Shown here: positions 1 to 12,500 of the stretch, piece after piece
How the letters are laid out: each line of letters begins with the position of its first letter
How positions within the stretch are numbered: position 1 is the stretch's first letter
NCBI GenBank assembly: GCA_030068145.1
Contig: JAPJBO010000220.1
Coordinates: 124,001-188,000, forward strand
Reading direction: 5' to 3'
Source: Diplonema papillatum
Taxonomy: Eukaryota > Euglenozoa > Diplonemea > Diplonemida > Diplonemidae
Length of the DNA: 64,000 bases
Translations under genes and position numbers: made by a program
Notes under the pieces: generated by a model
The model's database searches: none
What the model saw: the letters and a program-made list of their open reading frames with translations, nothing else
Told to the model about the DNA's origin: nothing

Positions 1-612
1 CGCCCCTCCCGATGAACGGCAGACACTTCTGCCGAAGCATTCCGCTAAGATTACCCTCCCCCCTCATAAAAAGTGCGGGGCGCAGGCACCTGGGTCTCGT
101 TTGCCAGTGCAAACCACACGATTCTTCAGAATTTGCGTTCAGACGTCGACACCGCGGCTGGAGCTATTCTCTGGAAGGCACGAGGCAAGGCTACCGAAGA
201 AAGCCCTAAGAAAACCAAGACGCGGAAAAAAAAAAGGAAAAAAAACCCGTAATTCGTCGAACACAATTGGCAAAACAAAGATGACGAATCGCTGTCAATC
301 GAAATACCATCGGCCGGCGTGTCGTTGATGGTCAACGTCTGGGCACGTAGGCTCCACCGCACCGCGCGTCTGTCGGTGTCCGCTCGCGTCGACGCTGCTG
401 CGACCAAAGCCAGCATTCCGCTCGGTCTCATGTCGCACCCATCCAAGGTTCCAGTGTCCATGCACTTGGCTTTGGCCCGTTGGCGACCTCATGAGGCGGC
501 TTAACTCAGCCAGATCCAGCACTGCGCTCCAGCACCAGGTCCAAAGCCACGAGTTGCGTGCTGTCGCAGCATCAGGACTGCATGCCTGCGCGTAAACGTC
601 AGCTTTCAGTAC
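1..612. other. Intergenic DNA, nothing supported
   Basis: Short open frames occur on both strands, but none shows a recognisable domain, the GC-rich third positions of the real exons here, or matching splice phases. Homopolymer A runs lie near 230-245. Confidence 0.6.
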
Positions 613-740
613 GCGGTGGAGTCCGTTAAGGCTGGAGTTAAAAAAGCGGGTGTCACACCGCTTTTCGGGTGTGCATTTGCACGCGTTCTGGTTACACGAT
701 CGGGTGTGACTTTTTAACTCCGTGAGGCTGGACTTCACCG
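613..740 (+). repeat. Foldback MITE-like element, copy 1
   Basis: About 128 bp with imperfect terminal inverted repeats. The left end reads CGGTGGAGTCC and the reverse complement of the right end reads CGGTGAAGTCC. Both arms also carry GGAGTTAAAAA and GTGTCAC/GTGTGAC blocks. The same architecture and much of the sequence recur in inverted orientation at 22322-22446, so this is a repeat family and not a chance hairpin. It has no coding capacity, and no target-site duplication could be identified. It is probably a non-autonomous DNA transposon. Confidence 0.7.
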
Positions 741-3700
741 TGGACGTACGCAGGCGAGGGACACGCGTTCGGCACTGAAGTTCTGCTCACGCGCACGTAC
801 TACGCAGCGCTCTCTGCTTCTTCCGCGGTGCTGCTGTTGCCTGCCAGTCTCCCACCCCCCTTGCGGACATATTTCCAGTGGGTTCTTTTTCCGCACCGAC
901 CAGATCGCAGCGGCGGGGGAATTCCAGCGGCGTATCGAATCGTTTTTTTTTTTTTTAATCTCTTTTTCTCGCATGCAACAATGAAGAAAAGCCGGTGGCA
1001 GAGGTCAAAAAAGAAAAAGCTGACCTTTTTCCCCCATTTTTTTTCTGCTTTCTTTTCGTCGTGGGGGGCCAGGGATGATGGAAGCTGAGGAGTTCCTTTT
1101 TTCCAACAAAGCAATACGCATTTCTTAGCAGAAAAAACAGCTTCTTCGGAGAAGCTCTTCACTGCAAAAGAAAGGAGTCCGTGAACGTGCAGAGCGATGC
1201 TGCGTGTTAATTCCAGGGCAGTTCAACAGTCGCAAAATATACACATGTTGTTCACTTGCCTTACTCTGTTGGATCCTAATGTAGGCCCAAGAGGGCGTAA
1301 ATCCCGATTGAATTGTGTACAACCGGTGGAACGGAATGGGATCTGGACTTTAAGCGTATTCTGGTCCATTGATTCTGGTCCAGATTCTGGTCCACGAGGC
1401 GGTGAACCCGTCGCCTCGGCCAAGCTGTTGCGAAGACGCGGTCATAATCGCGTGCCCTGCCTTCGCAGCGGGGGGGGGCGCTAAGATGTGCTCCTCGTCC
1501 TCGACGGATCCGCTTCGGTAGCATGTCCCTGCAGATGCGTCCTCGCGGTGTGCTCCGCACTGTTGATGCCTCCGGCGATGACAACGGCGATGGCCATGGA
1601 CGAGCCCTACGTTTTACCTCTCCGAGCTAAAGTAGTCTAAGAAAAGGCAACAAACCTCCCTTCCACCGGCCCCTGCCAAAGAAAATAAAAGGATTGCGGC
1701 CCCGCTGCGTGGGACTCCGGCCTCCTGGAGGTCCTTTTCTCTGGGACAGTGCGTGTTGGTACGGGCCACGCGGCACAAGTATTTTCGATAATATCGACAC
1801 TGCATGCCGGATGTGGCATTTGTCATGTTCGTGCATGACGTCCTCCGGCGGCGTCTGGGTTCTGCGGTTTGCGCTGCAGTTTGTCCATTAATTACAGGTC
1901 CGCCTCGATCCCCTGGCCACGTTCAACGAAGGTATCAGGTCCCATCCAGCGTAGGATTGCGTGGTGTTTGTCTTTCGCGGCTATTGCAGACTGTCGGCAC
2001 AGATTCTTTGCAATGCCAAACTCACACTTTCGCTGTAGATCACGGGGAGAGGATGGACCGGCTTAAAGATTGTGCAGTGCACGGCGTCCAACTCAGCGCC
2101 AGATGGCCGCCGGATAAAAGGACCATGCAGGCAGAGTGAGGATTTGTGGGAAGCTCTTCGGTGGATATGTCTGTGTGTGCATGATGCCTTACTTGCCTTT
2201 CGTTGTGCCCGCTGCGTCGCAACTCCGCCAAAAGGCATTGGATTCAAACACGGCAACGGTACGTCTGGCGGTGTCATCAACCACACTGAAACCTTTCGGT
2301 ACAGTGTCCGTGGTACGCGTTCTCTGGTGGTTGCCACCCCATGACGGGAACGCTGGAGCGCTTGTACCTAAGCACAACCAAGAGCTTGCACGTTGTGTGT
2401 CAGGAGTCCGAAGAGACTTTTCCCACGACAACCACGCTGTCGTCTTTTTGCTTACCTTTCTGATATGTGAATAGATGTTTCATTTTTTACTTAGTCGCGG
2501 GAGGGGGGTGGGCGGGGGGTGTTTTTCAGCTCGTATCGCTTGACGACTGCTCAGCCACGCTGTAGTTACCACACGCCGCGTGCCCGAGGGTGACACTTTT
2601 TGGGGCTGCAGCGCGCACAGGAAGCCACCCAAGCACTGCCGGATGCAAACCGGTCGGTGCACGCAACGCAGGTTCCGAGATGTGAATCACCCGCCCCAGC
2701 AAGCGTCAAGAAAATAGCGGGCATCGTCGCATGGTTATGCTGTCGATCAAATAAAAATACCGCCCTCAGGCCCATCACCCTCTCGAACGGAGTGAACAGT
2801 TTAGAGAGCGTTCTTACACACAGAGGCTGTCGCCCTGAATTGCGACCATCGCTCAAAAAGTGTCCAGAGTTGCACTGACTCCCACGGTAACGATTCGGGC
2901 TGGACAAAACGATGTTTTCGTCGATGGTACAATTGAACAGAATGAAGCGCGCTGCACTTGTGTTCACATGGAAATCTCTTCTTTGCCAAAGAGGAAGCAG
3001 GAACACTGTCAGCCCTCGCTGTTTCTCACGCAAAGCCCGGGTGAGTCACGCCGCGCTGATGGTTCGCCGTCAGGTGTCACCGAATCAACTGCAAACGACC
3101 CACCGACCCGATGCATCACCGGCTTTTCTCCCCCCGTTCCCGTATTCCCCCCCTTCCCCATCTTGTCCGTTTGTTTGTTTTGGTTGTACATTAACCCCCT
3201 TTACTTACTTTTCCCCACCCTTCGGCTCTTTTATTGCGTTTTCTTTTTAACTTGAATGAGCACCCGCTCAGTGGAAAGTACTCGAGGTGGCCGCCTGTTG
3301 TTGCGAATTGCAAAAGGAGGAGTATTTTTTTCCATCTGCATCTTTTTTATATGTTCACCTGCGAGCTCCATATTTCTTGTTCGGCCTTCCTTTCCAACAG
3401 CGCCTCAGCAAAAAGTAGGTCCGCTGCGAGAAGAGTCGAACCCCGCTTCTGTTTCATCAGAGACTGCCAAAACACCCTGGATCCTGGGAACTCTACGAGT
3501 GAAGTGCCATCCCCCTCTCCTTGAAGAAAAAAAGAATAGCTTGTAGGGCCTCCTCCCGAGACGGGTTTGAACAGCCGCCAGACTCACATCGGTGTGTCGT
3601 GTCCTGTCTAGCGACACTTAGGTTCCTGCTGCGCCCGCCTAACGTGTCCGCGGCACACGACCGAAACACGGCAGATCCCCTCTCGCATGGATGCATGAAG

Positions 3701-6690
3701 CAAGGTCATAAACGTGACGCATTTCTTTGGCGCGTGTGCAAAACCTGCCCCCGCAGTGCTATGAGCTGTGCCTGGGCAGTGCCCTTCCACCTATGGCTTT
3801 CAAAAGAAAACAACCACCTGATGCTTCATGAGGCTGAGGGCTTGTTCTTCCTCGCTGTAGAGCTCGCCCCTCCAGAGCTCGACTTCTGCGTGGGTGGCGT
3901 CCCGCTTCACTTTTCGCTTCCGGCGCTCGGCCCGGGGCTTGTTGTCGACCATCCGCGCCGCATTACACCGCCAAGAAAAATCAAATCCACTCCCGCGGGT
4001 GGCCTCTTGTGGTCAGCCGGAAACTCGGGACAAACCGCCCGACTCTTTCAAACACGAAGAAGACTGAAGGGAGAACAAACCCAGCTCGTTTAAACCGAAG
4101 AAGTCAAACTAAACGGGGGTTTCGCAAGGCTCACGCCCCGCGCATGGAACCGTGCCTCTGTTGCGATTGAGATCCCCCTGGTGAAGTACCGCGTGCGCGG
4201 TGCCAGGACCAGAGCACATCCCTCTTAAGTAGGCGTTCTATCCGTAGAGCGCTATTCTGCGAGATGTTTTCCAGCTTTTCCCTGCATCCCCATGTCTCTG
4301 CCGCCAAAACCGAACCAGAGAGAAATGAGGATCTGCTGCTGCGATGGATCAACAGACTTTTCGAGCTGCGCATCGAATTTGCAGGGGCTTCGAACCCCGA
4401 CCCTGATGCTGGGTGCATCACACGGCCATGATCTCGGCCGCCAACACCGGGCCAGAAGAACTTCGAGGAGAAACACGGGGAAGATAACTCCGCGCAAACA
4501 AGCGTCCCCCAACCCGCTCAACAAAGGAACCGCCCGTGCTACAGTACTGGACCGACCCACGAGCTTGGCTCAGCCTTTTTGGGTAGCTGCACTGTGTGGA
4601 TTTAGTGGGACATGAGTGTTTGAATCGCTGATTCACTCCTCTGTGAGGCCATCTGTTAAGTCCACTAGTCGATGGTTCGACTCGAGACGACAACCGTTCT
4701 ACTTATGTTTCCATGCGAAGATCCCGCAATCATCGGCTAAACCTCAGCATATTCATCTGTTCTTCTTGTATCGACACCCCAACCCTTTCCTTCCAGCGAG
4801 CGCTGTTCGCCCCCAGCTCCTCGTCTCCGTTCAAGAAGCCACCCCATATAAATTACGCCCACCCCCCACATGAAAAGACGCTTCGAACAAAGGAAGTTGT
4901 CGACTACGAAGCAGTGGAAAAATAAACAAAACTTTGCACTTCCTCGAAAAAGACTGTTCCTCTTTTGCATCAAACATACAGAAGAGGCAAGATTCACAAC
5001 TAAAACTAAGATTTCTCCCCCTTCAGTCTGCCCAGTTTCCAGTCTTGCCAGGACAAAGACAGCCTTCTTGTTCGTCTACTTGCCAACACGCACACACCGC
5101 ACCCAATCCGACTTCAAACTTTTTTGCTGCGTCTCCTTATTTCCGCATCTAGAAGAAAACCCTGTCTCCCCACGCGCACCGCGAGTCAACGCTTAAGATG
5201 AAGGCGTATTCTGTACGAAGCGTGTCCCCACGCTTCTATGTAGGAGTAGCTCACATCGTTCGCGACGCGACTTGACCTCGCGTATCCATTTCCAGATCAG
5301 AACCGGGTCGTGCTACGTCCGCAGGAGTTGATTATCACCCGGCCTTGCACACGGGTGTAGGTGGTCCTTGTTTCAACGGATAGAAGTTGACCGCACTGGG
5401 TCTGGCATGCGAGTCACACCAGGCCGAAAGGAGCAAACTGCCGCCGATGCCGAGGTCGGGCCAAAAAAAGCCGAAGCTTCAGGAGGTTTACTTTCCGGGG
5501 GCTTGTAGCAACATCGGTCACCTCGCATGAGGGCGTTCGCGCCTCAATGCAGCGCTTTCATCTCTTTCTACAACCAGAAAGTGAAGAACCTTTGAGAAAG
5601 ATGACAGCAAGTGCGGAGATATCTACGGGAAAGATGACGAGTCCGCGGTGATCCGTATCGTGTTGCAGTACGATATGGAGCTTTGAAGGACAGAAAACAT
5701 CACGATTCGGGCGTTTGTTGTGCTCATTGGGTGAGTGCCGCGACGAAAACGCGCAAGCGAGGAATCCGGACTTTGAACATGTGTTGCTAATTTCAAGCAA
5801 CGTTTGCAACCGTCACGAGCTCCAATTCCGTCGTCACACAACACGAGCCCGGTCAATTTGTGGTGTTTTTCGACCCCATAATTATTGTGAGATGCTTTGG
5901 AATAGATTGTGCTCAGCACTATGCGGGTCGCCCCATATGTCCAACCAGTTAAACTCAAAGAAGAAAGTCTCAAACCTGAACTGCTTCTTCTCCTTTTCCT
6001 TCTCCCCCGACTCCATTCTTTTTTTGCGCTCTTCATTTATGTTCGTCCTCCTGCTTTAGCGTTGTCTTTTCCGTCTCTTTTTCTTTGTTCTTTTCTGAGT
6101 TTTTTACTTCTCCCCCCCCCCCCCCCCCCCTTTTTTTTTGCCCCTTTTTTGCATGCTCTTTCGAATTCTTCTGTTTTTGTTCCCAATAAAGAAAGGCGAT
6201 ACCTCCTTCTTCGCTACTTCGTTCCGTCCTTTGAAGAACTCGGAATGCGCAGGGCGGTGGCGTGAGATTGCGAAATGGCAGATATCGGGAACTCGTGCAC
6301 CAATGTGCTGTGCCACTGTTGCTGGTGAGAATGGCGAAGAGTGCTGACAGTCATGAAGCAGCCTTCCTGAATTGGGCGCGTTAGGGCGACGAACCCACTG
6401 GGCCGACCAGGCAGCTTGTGGAGAGTTACGACGTGGACCATAACGCTGCTCGGCGAGAACCAGTGCGGTGGCTCCTTCCTACACTAGGCAAACGAACCTG
6501 TGAAGTCACATTCATCCAAATTCAGTAGTCATTGGTAGCTTACGTCGATACGTTGGTGAATGAACGTCCTCCCGTTCTTCCCTACAACTAGTTGAACCCT
6601 ATACGACCCCCCGTGTGGCCCCCATATGACCCCTATAAGCCGCAACAGTTTCTCCCCCTTCCAGATCCCGGAGTGAGTGGGGGAGTGGTC
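741..6690. other. Long intergenic region without a supported gene
   Basis: Nearly 6 kb with no exon I can support. It holds homopolymers: T runs near 945-956 and 1025-1045, and a long C run followed by T at about 6110-6140. A short direct repeat of TTCTGGTCCA-type units lies at about 1367-1395. The longest open frame (3521-4093, 190 codons) has no recognisable motif and lacks the codon bias of the neighbouring genes. Confidence 0.5.
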
Positions 6691-6698
6691 ATGCTCCG

Positions 6699-8243
6699 AT
6701 GACGTCCGGAGCCGCTCAGAGCCGCGGCGGGCCGCCGCCGTTCGCGTCCCTCCAACCGGCCCGGCCTCCACCTCTGAACGGCTACGCCACGGCGCCGTCG
6801 CGTCCTTCGCAGGGGGCACCCCCGCTGCCAGCGGCCGCCCGCGATCCGGCACCGGCGAACGCGGCAAAGCTGTCGGGCATCGGGGAGCGGGGGCATCCTG
6901 CCGTAAGTCCTGCCGTGTATCCCGCCCCGAGTCTTCCTGCCCGGAATTCCACCCTGCGTCCTGAGCAGAATCCTGCCCCGGACCCGGCGGCGTCCGTCGC
7001 GGAATTGATCGGGTTCCTGTACGCCGCGGTGAACACGGTGCGGAGGAAAGGCGCCGGCGCCGACGAGATCGCCGTGCTGCTGCAACGGGTGCACGACGTC
7101 GCAGCCTTCGTCGAAGGCGGGCAGCCGCCCGCGGAGAAGCCGGCCCCACCCGCCGCCGCGGATGCGGCGGCGCCGCCGAAGCGGAGCGTCGGGTGCCAGG
7201 CGGCCTTCGGCAACCTGCGGGCGGCGCCGCCGCCGTCGCTGACATCGCCGGCGACCGCAACCGTGCCGCCGGTGGCGGCTGGGTTCGCGGCGGCGGCCGC
7301 CGGGCAAGGGCAAGGGCAAGGGTCCGGCCGCCGCAGGCCGAAGCTCAGCAAGAAGCACCCCGTGTTCCTCCAGTTGGGGTGCGCGGCGTGCTCGGTGCGG
7401 ATGAGCAAAGCGCGGTGGCAGGCGCTGCCCGGCAAAGTCCAGCGCGAACTCGCGTGGATCCAGCGGGACGCCGACGCGGTGCTGCTCGACAGCCGGCGGC
7501 GGGCCGCGGAGGTTGTCCGCGGGTCGTGCTCCTGCTGCGCGGCGTCCCCCGCCTGCAACGCGGTCGCCGACCCCATCCCGCCCCACAGGCGCCCCGTGCG
7601 GCTCAAGCTGCTGTCTCCCGCGGACATCGCGAGGAGGGAGCAGAAGGCGCGGTTGCGGCGCAAGCCCCCGGAAGACGTCTCCGACTCCGACGACCCGACC
7701 AACCCCCCCGCCAAGGCAACCCCGCGAAGACACCCGGACGCCATCGCGGAGCTCCGAAAGCGCGCGCAGGCGAGCCGCCCGGTGTTGGCCGCCCGGCCCA
7801 CCCCCATCCAGCCGCTGCCGGTGGCCGCGGCGCCGGCTGCTCCCGCCGCCGCCCCGCTGGGCGGGGTCGGTCCGGGCCCGCCGGGGAATGGGTCGTTCGT
7901 GGGTTCGACGCTGTCTTCGTCTGTGGTGTCGCCGATTCTCTCTCAAAACGCGTTGGCGCCGACGAGCGCGAAGGACCGGGAGGACGACCCGTCGTTCGAG
8001 CACCTGAAGCTGCGGCCGGCGTGGGCGGACTCGAACGAGTGGCCGGTCTGCGGCGCGCTCGGTTGCACCGTCCGCTTCGGGTGGGTCGCGCGGAAGCACC
8101 ACTGCCGGTACTGCGGCTACGTCTTCTGCGACCAGCACGCGAAGCAGCGCGTGTCCCTTCCGGAGCTGGGGTACACGACGCGGCTGCACAGGGTCTGCGA
8201 CAAGTGCTTCGAGCTGACAGATACAACCTGGAAGCGGCCCTGA
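6699..8243 (+). CDS. FYVE-type zinc finger protein, C-terminal finger
   Basis: Single exon, 514 residues. Residues 1 to about 440 are Ala/Pro-rich low complexity with a Cys-rich patch (about residues 225-290). The C-terminal 70 residues form a FYVE-like finger: a CxxxxC pair, the basic RKHHCRYCGYVFC core, then RVCDKC close to the stop. The R(R/K)HHCR motif is the known phosphatidylinositol 3-phosphate contact of FYVE domains, so binding to endosomal or autophagic membranes is the likely role (inference). Two oddities: the first Cys pair is spaced CX4C rather than CX2C, and the position after FC is His (FCDQH) where most FYVE domains have Cys. The start is the ATG at 6699; an out-of-frame ATG eight bases upstream opens a four-codon frame whose stop overlaps it. 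Decaying copies of the finger follow the gene. Confidence 0.85.
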   Translation: MTSGAAQSRGGPPPFASLQPARPPPLNGYATAPSRPSQGAPPLPAAARDPAPANAAKLSGIGERGHPAVSPAVYPAPSLPARNSTLRPEQNPAPDPAASVAELIGFLYAAVNTVRRKGAGADEIAVLLQRVHDVAAFVEGGQPPAEKPAPPAAADAAAPPKRSVGCQAAFGNLRAAPPPSLTSPATATVPPVAAGFAAAAAGQGQGQGSGRRRPKLSKKHPVFLQLGCAACSVRMSKARWQALPGKVQRELAWIQRDADAVLLDSRRRAAEVVRGSCSCCAASPACNAVADPIPPHRRPVRLKLLSPADIARREQKARLRRKPPEDVSDSDDPTNPPAKATPRRHPDAIAELRKRAQASRPVLAARPTPIQPLPVAAAPAAPAAAPLGGVGPGPPGNGSFVGSTLSSSVVSPILSQNALAPTSAKDREDDPSFEHLKLRPAWADSNEWPVCGALGCTVRFGWVARKHHCRYCGYVFCDQHAKQRVSLPELGYTTRLHRVCDKCFELTDTTWKRP

Positions 8244-8324
8244 TGGCCTGCTGAGCACCTACACCACACGCGAGACGTGAATGCGGTCGACCACTTCTAT
8301 GCGTATTAAGTGGCAGGCTAGACT

Positions 8325-8770
8325 CCGGCCAAAGAGGACGATCCGTCGTTCAAGCTGCGCCGGCGTGGACAGACTCGAACTAGTGGCCGGTCTGCGGCGC
8401 GCTGGGTTGCACCGTCCGCTTCGGCCGGGTACTGCGGCTACGTCAGCACGCGAAGCAGCACGTGTCCCTCCCGGAGCTGGGGTACACGATGCGGCTGCAC
8501 AGGGTATGCGCCAAGTGCTTCGAGCTGACGGATACAACCTGAAGCAACCCTGATGGCCTGCTGATTACCGCACCGCCGGTACACCACACGCGTGACGTGA
8601 ATGCGTTCGACCACTGCTATGCCGTTCTGTGGCAAGCTAGGCTCGAACGAGTGGCCCGTCTGCGGTGCGCTGCGTTTGCATCGTCCGCTTCGGGGTCGCG
8701 TGAAAGCATCGCTGGGTACTGCGGCTACGTCTTCTGCGACCAGCACGGTCAGGCCCCGTTTCCGACGAAG
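8325..8770 (+). pseudogene. Two decaying tandem copies of the FYVE gene 3' end
   Basis: After the stop at 8243 the last 250 bases of the gene recur twice. The first copy is about 8325-8570. It keeps the stretches matching GTGGCCGGTCTGCGGCGCGC, TACTGCGGCTACGTC and GGAGCTGGGGTACACGA, plus the flanking ATGGCCTGCTGA. The second, shorter copy is about 8640-8757. Both have lost segments and carry several frame breaks, and the second is more eroded. The spacing of the shared 3' flank (8241 and 8551) gives a period near 310 bp. They look like non-functional remnants of unequal tandem duplication of the gene terminus. Confidence 0.8.
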
Positions 8771-9563
8771 TAAATGAAAAAGCGTCTCTCAGGCAGGCTG
8801 CTTTTTCGAACTCTATGGCCGGCATACCGCGCCAGCAGCACGTGTTTACACTTCCTACGATTCGTTCCCACGATCCGTGGAAACGCGCCTACGAACTGCG
8901 CTGCCACCTATCGATCCACTTCCGTGTCGTCCAACGTTTTGCCAGAGTTCGTGTGTGTGTTCAGAACGACTCGTACCCTCTCCGCCCCGTTTCACGTATC
9001 ATAAACGGCACATCGAGCGATGGTGTCAGGAGGAATTGGAGCTGGCGTCTTCTGGCCTCACGCACTGCTGGCTCTATGGGGCTTTTGTTGACCCCTTCCT
9101 CCGGTAAGCGGATACTTACAAACAAACGAAGGGGAAGACCACCGACCATGAGGCTATGACGGCCGCCGGGACTACGTCACGCCACCAGCCCGGCTCCTCT
9201 GTTCACAAATCAGACTCTGTGGGACAGATTGCTGCGCTGATTGTGGGAATGCGACTCCTGCTTTCAATACTTGCAGCGGACACGCCACGTTGAACGTCAC
9301 CGACATTGAAATCTCAGGACAAACAAAAAGAAGGCGGGAGTACACTCTCACTTCCGAGACCGTCAAAAGCAAAAAAACACAACACCGAGGAAACCGGTTC
9401 GACACACCGCCGAGCAAATAATCAGAATCAGGAAGTCTCCGCGCAAAATACCCCGTCGAGACTGCCGCATCTGGAGTGTCGTTCGTCGGGCAGCACGGCG
9501 AACAAGTAACGCAAAAGACAGCAAAAGTGTTGCGCGCAAACGAGTAGGGGCGGCGCCGCCGCG
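8771..9563. other. Intergenic, nothing recognised
   Basis: Low-GC spacer between the FYVE copies and the Kelch-IQ gene. No domain, RNA gene or clear repeat was seen. Confidence 0.5.
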
Positions 9564-12500
9564 ATGAGGCGGCAGCGCGGGCGGGCCGATGACGTCAAGG
9601 GCGGGACGGTCAACGGCCGCGGCGCCGCGACGAAGCTGGACTTCGGGACGGGGAGCCGGATGCTCAGCAGCAGCTACACGGCAGGCGCCGCGGCCGCCCG
9701 GCAGGGCGGCGCCGCTACGAGCAGCAGCTACGGCGGGGGCACGACGAACGGGCGGAGGCTGGTGGCTCGGCATGCGTCGCGCAGCCGAAGTGCGGCGAGG
9801 AATGCGTGGCACGCAGCGGACGAGCAGAGCGGGTTTGGAGACACGACGACCGCCGGCCCAACGGCGACCGGCGCCTTGAAGGTCAACGGCGTCGTCGCGC
9901 CAGCCCAAGCGTGCGCACGCGCGCGGTGCCCGGCCGTCAAGTACAACGGGCGGATATACATGTTCGGCGGCAGCGGGATCCCGGACCGGTTCAACGGCGG
10001 GCGGCTGCGCAGCGACGTGTGCTTCGTCGACACGCAGACGTGCGTGTGGCATCGGGTCGTGTGCACGGGCACCGCGTTTCCGCCGCCGCGGATGCACCAC
10101 GCAGCGGGGGTGAAGGATGGGAAGCTCGTCGTGCACGGCGGGATCTCGGCGTCGGGGGAAGTGCTCAACGACATGTGGGCCCTCTCGCTCCGGGCGGACC
10201 TGCACGAGTGGAAGCGCGTCGCGCTCTACTGCCACGCCGACACCGAGCCGCCGCCGCTCGCGTCGCACGCCGCCGCCGTCACCGCGCAGGTGATGTACTT
10301 TCACGGGGGGCGGTCGTCGTCGCCCTCCCACACCATCTACGCCTTCGCGTTCCAAACGCAAGCCTGGGACGCCATCGAGTCAGCCAACATAGGCCCGCTT
10401 CTATACGGTATTTGCCTCACGTTCACTTTCGTGCGCCCCCCACCTGACCTGGTTCATCTGTGCCTTCTGGTAGAGTGTCCGAAACTTTGGTATTCCTCAT
10501 ACAACTCTGGTATTGCGAAGAGTACGTGAGAGGAAAAGGGCGCAGCAGCTCGGACCTCTTCGCTAACGCCATTGTCCTCCGCCACCGGACAGTACTTGAC
10601 CCGGCCTTCAATCGGCAGCAAGATGGGGGAAAATCTTAGTTTCGGGTTCTCCTTCCGCGCTGATGGGGGTCCGCTTTTGTCCGACACACGGTGCAGATGG
10701 GACCAATGCGGTGTTGAGCACATTACCTTTCAAAGCACGTTCTTGCAAGCCCCCCCCACTTATCTTCACCCGACGTACCTGCAGCTACTACCGTTCAGGT
10801 CCAAACCTTTGGCGCCCCTCAAAAAGTTCTAGTCATCCACCACCCCCCCGACAGACCACTGCGTCGAGGTTGTAGACGGCGTGTTGTACGCGTTCGGCGG
10901 GTTCACGTACCACCAGGGCCGGCACGACGCGGTGAACAACCAGCTGTTCGCGTACAGCTTCGAAACGGGCGTGTGGCGCACGATCAGCTTCCGGCTCCGC
11001 GGCGCCGAGAACGGGCTGCACGACTTCCTGACGGCGCCGCTCCTCGTCCGCTGCGTGCGGCAGACCAAGCAGCTGTGGTTCGCTGGCAGCAGCCGCGTCT
11101 ACTTCGCCGCGCTGCCGGCCGGAGACGCGACGTGCGTGGTGTTCCACCTGCACAGCAAGCCGTCCGGCGTCCCCGAGAAGAGGCTGCACAGCGTCGCTTG
11201 CGCCGTAGGGCGGACCCTTTGGCTCATGTTCGGAGAGGAGACCGGCGAAGACCCGTCGCTCAACATCTCGTCGCCGACCGCCGTCCGCCGGCTGCTCGCC
11301 GAAGACCACGCTACCTCGCGGGTCTGCTTCGCGGACGTCAACGTGTACACCATCGACGCCTCGTCGTGGGCGCCTGCCCCCGACGCCGCGGCGGCCCTCA
11401 ACGCGACCACCGCCGGCGCCGTCGCGGGCGGCGACGCGCCGGCCTTGCACTCGTCTTCCCCCGCACGCATGCTGTCCCCACCTCGGTCGCGCAGGCGCCC
11501 GCAATCGAGTCAGCGGACACAGGTACGTTCCTACTGTTTTGTGCGAACAACCTTGCGTGTCGCCCTGCCATGCATTGCGTTGACCGCTTACGCCCGCCAC
11601 TAAACCCAGATTTACCTGTGTTTCGTATGGGCTACAGCACATTTACCTCCTTTGATCTATCGCAACTGGCAGTCTCCTCAAGCATTTCCACAAAGCAGGT
11701 GCTTATACAAAAAAAAAAAGTGTCGACAGCGTGTTTTGGTGGTTGGTCAGAATTCCCAACCTGAAAATGACACACGGGGTAAATAGCAGACAAGCCACCA
11801 CACTAGTGAACGTGCGCACACAAAGGCAACTCCACAGGTGAGTGTCCTCGCCCGCCTTCTGAAAGAGAAACACGACTTCGACAAGATGCGGGACGTCCTC
11901 GGACACACCAGCATCCCGGTGTGTACTTTTCTAAACTCTTAATTCGTCGCCACAGGACCTCTCTCCCGATATGAGTACGTCAAAAAGTACCTTGAAATGT
12001 GCCCGTTTTCAATTTGCGACGAAGGCGTTGCCACGCGGGGGTCCCTGACCGTTCCTTAGCTCCCGAAGGTTCTGAGCTCGGATTGAGGCTTTCCCACCTG
12101 ATGGTACGCAACCCTCGCCTTTCGCAGCTGTCGGACATCCGAGAATACAACGAGCTCCGTCGACAAGGAATCTTCCATCGACAGCTCGGGATAAAAGGGG
12201 GAAAACGTGGAGAACAATGCGCATCTTGCCAACTCGTTTGGGAATCGCAGTAGTAATAAGAAGAGCGTGAGCGAGTCAAAACTTGCAGGAGCGCGTTGGG
12301 GTAGTTCTCGGCCCACAAGGTTGGAGTCACCCTTCCTTACTTATTGTATGCAACCCACCTTTCGCAGCCGTCGGACATCCGAGAATACAACGAGCTGCTC
12401 GGCACCGCGGTCGACAAGTACCTGGCGAGCACGCACCGCCCGGAGAAAGAGGGCAGGAAGCGCCGCGACATCCGGCGGGCGCGGAACATCGACAGCTCGA

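Noticed and set aside
3521-4093. Possible 190-codon gene on the + strand
   Set aside because: No motif, no coding bias like the neighbouring exons, and no splice context.
4386-4440. tRNA-like B box (GGGGTTCGAAGCCCC, minus strand) with a five-pair stem
   Set aside because: The acceptor arms do not pair and the D arm is unclear; weaker than the tRNA-like sequence at 54.6 kb, so not listed as a feature.
4620-4700. GGTTCGACTC box that might mark a tRNA
   Set aside because: No cloverleaf could be drawn around it.
6633-8258. Open frame of 541 codons on the minus strand over the FYVE gene
   Set aside because: It is antisense to a gene with a clear domain. Strong third-position GC on the + strand removes stop codons from the opposite strand. 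No motif was seen.
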